From positions 11,794,501-11,858,500 of the forward strand of contig NW_024881313.1 in NCBI RefSeq assembly GCF_018691265.1: 64,000 bases of DNA. The letters run 5' to 3'. Below are positions 62,698 to 64,000 of this stretch, piece after piece. Origin of the DNA: Tyto alba. Lineage: Eukaryota > Chordata > Aves > Strigiformes > Tytonidae. The stretch's first letter is position 1. Each line of letters starts with the position of its first letter. Under the pieces are notes generated by a model. The model did not search any database, had not been told where the DNA came from, and saw nothing but the letters and a program-made list of their open reading frames with translations. The position numbers were made by a program, and so were the translations under genes.

Positions 62698-62930
62698 GCC
62701 AGGTGGTCTGGGCTAATGGCCCAGGGGGTGTGGGCTAACGGACAGGAGCTCTGGGATAACGGTCAGGTGGTCTGGCCTAATGGCCCAGGGGGTGGGGCTA
62801 ACGTTGGGGGGGGCGGGGCCAACAGTCAGCTGGTCTGCGCAAACCGCCGAGGGGGTGGGGCTAACGGCCGAGGGGGCGGGGCCAACGGTCAGGTGGTCTG
62901 GGCTCACGGTCAGGTGGTCAGGGCTAACGG
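62698..62930. repeat. Higher-order repeat block B, partial copy 3
   Basis: Shares the GAGCTCTGGGATAAC and CAGTCAGCTGGTCTG markers, with a few substitutions (ACGTTGGGGGGG for ACGTTGGAGGGG). It diverges after about 230 bp. Confidence 0.8.
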
Positions 62931-64000
62931 CCGAAGAGGCGGGGCTAACGGTCAGGTGGTCTGGGCTAACGGCCCAGGGGGCGGGGACAGCGGTCAGGTG
63001 GTCTGGGCTAACGGCCAGGGGGTCTGGGCTAACGGCCAGGGGTTCTGGGCTAACGGTCGGGTGGTCTGAGCTGACGGTCGACGGGGCGGGGCTAACGGCC
63101 GAGGAGGCGGGGCCAACGGTCAGGTGGTCTGGGCTAACGGCCGAAGGGGCGGGGCTAACGGCCGAGGGGGCGGGGCCAACGGTCAGGTGGTCTGGGGTAA
63201 CGGTCAGGTGGTCTGGGCTAACGGCCGAGGGGGTGGGGCTAACGGTGGACGGGGCGGGGCCAACGGTCAGGTGGTCTGGGCTAACAGCCGAGGGGGCGGG
63301 GCTAACGGTCGAGGGGGCAGGGCCAACGGTCAGGTGGTCTGGTCTAACGGCCGAGGGGGCAGGGCTAACAGTCAGGTGGTCTGGGGTAACCGCCGAGGGG
63401 GCGGGGCCAACGGTCAGGTGGTCTGGGCTAACGGCCGAGGGGGCGGGGCTAACAGTGAGGTGGTCTGTGGTAACCGCCGAGGGGGCGGGGCCAACGGTCA
63501 GGTGGTCTGGGCTAACGGCCGACGGGGCGGGGCCAACGGTCAGGTGGTCTGGGCTAATGGCCAATGGGGCGGGCATGACGGCCGAGGGGGTGGGGCCAGC
63601 AGTCAGGTGGTCTGGGCTAACGGCCAGGTGGTCTGGGCTAACGGCCGAGGGGGCAGGGACAGCGGTCAGGTGGTCTGGGCTAACGGGGAGGTGTGCTGGG
63701 CTAACGGCCCAGGGGGCAGGGACAGCGGTCAGGTGGTCTGGGCTAATGGCCAGGTGATCTGGGCTAACGGCCCAGGGGGCAGGGCCAACGGCCAGGGGCT
63801 CTGGGCTAAGGGCCAGGGGGTCTGGGCTAACGGCCAGGGGCTCTGGGCTAACGGTCGGGTGGTCTGAGCTAACCGTCGACGGGGCGGGGCTAACGGTCGA
63901 GGGGGCGGGGCCAACGGTCAGCTGGTCTGGGCTAATGGCAGAGGGGGCGGTGCTATCGGTCGAGGGGCAAGGCCAACGGTCAGGTGGTCTGGGCTAACGG

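Larger units (their letters stand above)
53951..64000. repeat. GC-box minisatellite, segment right of the provirus, continues past the window
   Basis: The same two 21-bp subunit types as on the left, over 10 kb, with no unique sequence interrupting it. Variants include 20-bp subunits that have lost one G, inserted G runs (GAGGGGGGGGGCTAGC), a GGGCTCACGGTCAGG variant, and CpG-transition variants. Blocks of several hundred base pairs recur (listed separately). Near 63000-63870 a CAGGGGGTCTGGGC / CAGGGGCTCTGGGC subtype becomes common, suggesting the array keeps diversifying toward the right edge. No end is seen. Confidence 0.95.

Noticed and set aside
47434..63867. Many 60-350-codon open frames in the GC-rich array as protein-coding genes
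   Set aside because: They occur in several registers on both strands, follow directly from a stop-free 21-bp period, start at arbitrary Met or GTG codons and have no splice or promoter context of their own.
47111..64000. CRISPR array or telomeric/centromeric satellite
   Set aside because: There are no unique spacers between repeats, the host is eukaryotic, and the unit is neither TTAGGG nor a known avian centromere repeat.

Overview
The window looks like avian nuclear DNA: most of it is an AT-rich, gene-poor stretch of a large chromosome. Evidence for a bird: the last two coding exons of a THSD7A-like gene, CR1-like fragments, solo LTRs that resemble families abundant in birds, and an endogenous retrovirus (ERV) whose LTR, Gag and integrase tail are alpharetrovirus-like. 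The species cannot be named from sequence alone.

Layout. 1-2830: intron. 2831-4576: last two coding exons of THSD7A on the + strand (transmembrane segment and basic cytoplasmic tail), followed by a long AT-rich 3' UTR that probably ends near 8330. About 8.4-47.1 kb: intergenic DNA with no convincing gene. It holds a 662-bp solo LTR with a perfect 5-bp target-site duplication (27197-27858), a second solo LTR (36529-37049), a related LTR-like repeat in the opposite orientation (about 44412-45370), two short CR1-like fragments (10326 and 24066), and many homopolymer runs and microsatellites.

From about 47111 to the right edge the composition changes sharply to an extremely GC-rich minisatellite, about 12 kb once the insert is removed. 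It is built from two 21-bp subunits that are homologous to each other. One carries a GC box (GGGGGCGGGGC); the other carries GGTCAGGTGGTC. Blocks of 0.2-0.8 kb recur at spacings of about 0.8, 2.6 and 4.4 kb, so the array has grown by nested duplication. The array runs off the window.

A 4.76-kb ERV on the minus strand (49189-53950) sits inside the array, flanked by a 6-bp duplication (GCTAAC) of array sequence. It has two 260-bp LTRs, a primer binding site matching tRNA-Phe at 17 of 18 positions, a long gag frame, almost no pol, a nearly complete env, and a polypurine tract. Gag, LTR and integrase remnant look alpharetroviral; the envelope looks gammaretroviral, so the element appears to be a recombinant lineage. 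It is defective: there is a frameshift near the capsid major homology region, pol is deleted from nucleocapsid to the integrase tail, and env carries an in-frame stop. The two most notable objects are this chimeric provirus and the GC-box array that hosts it.
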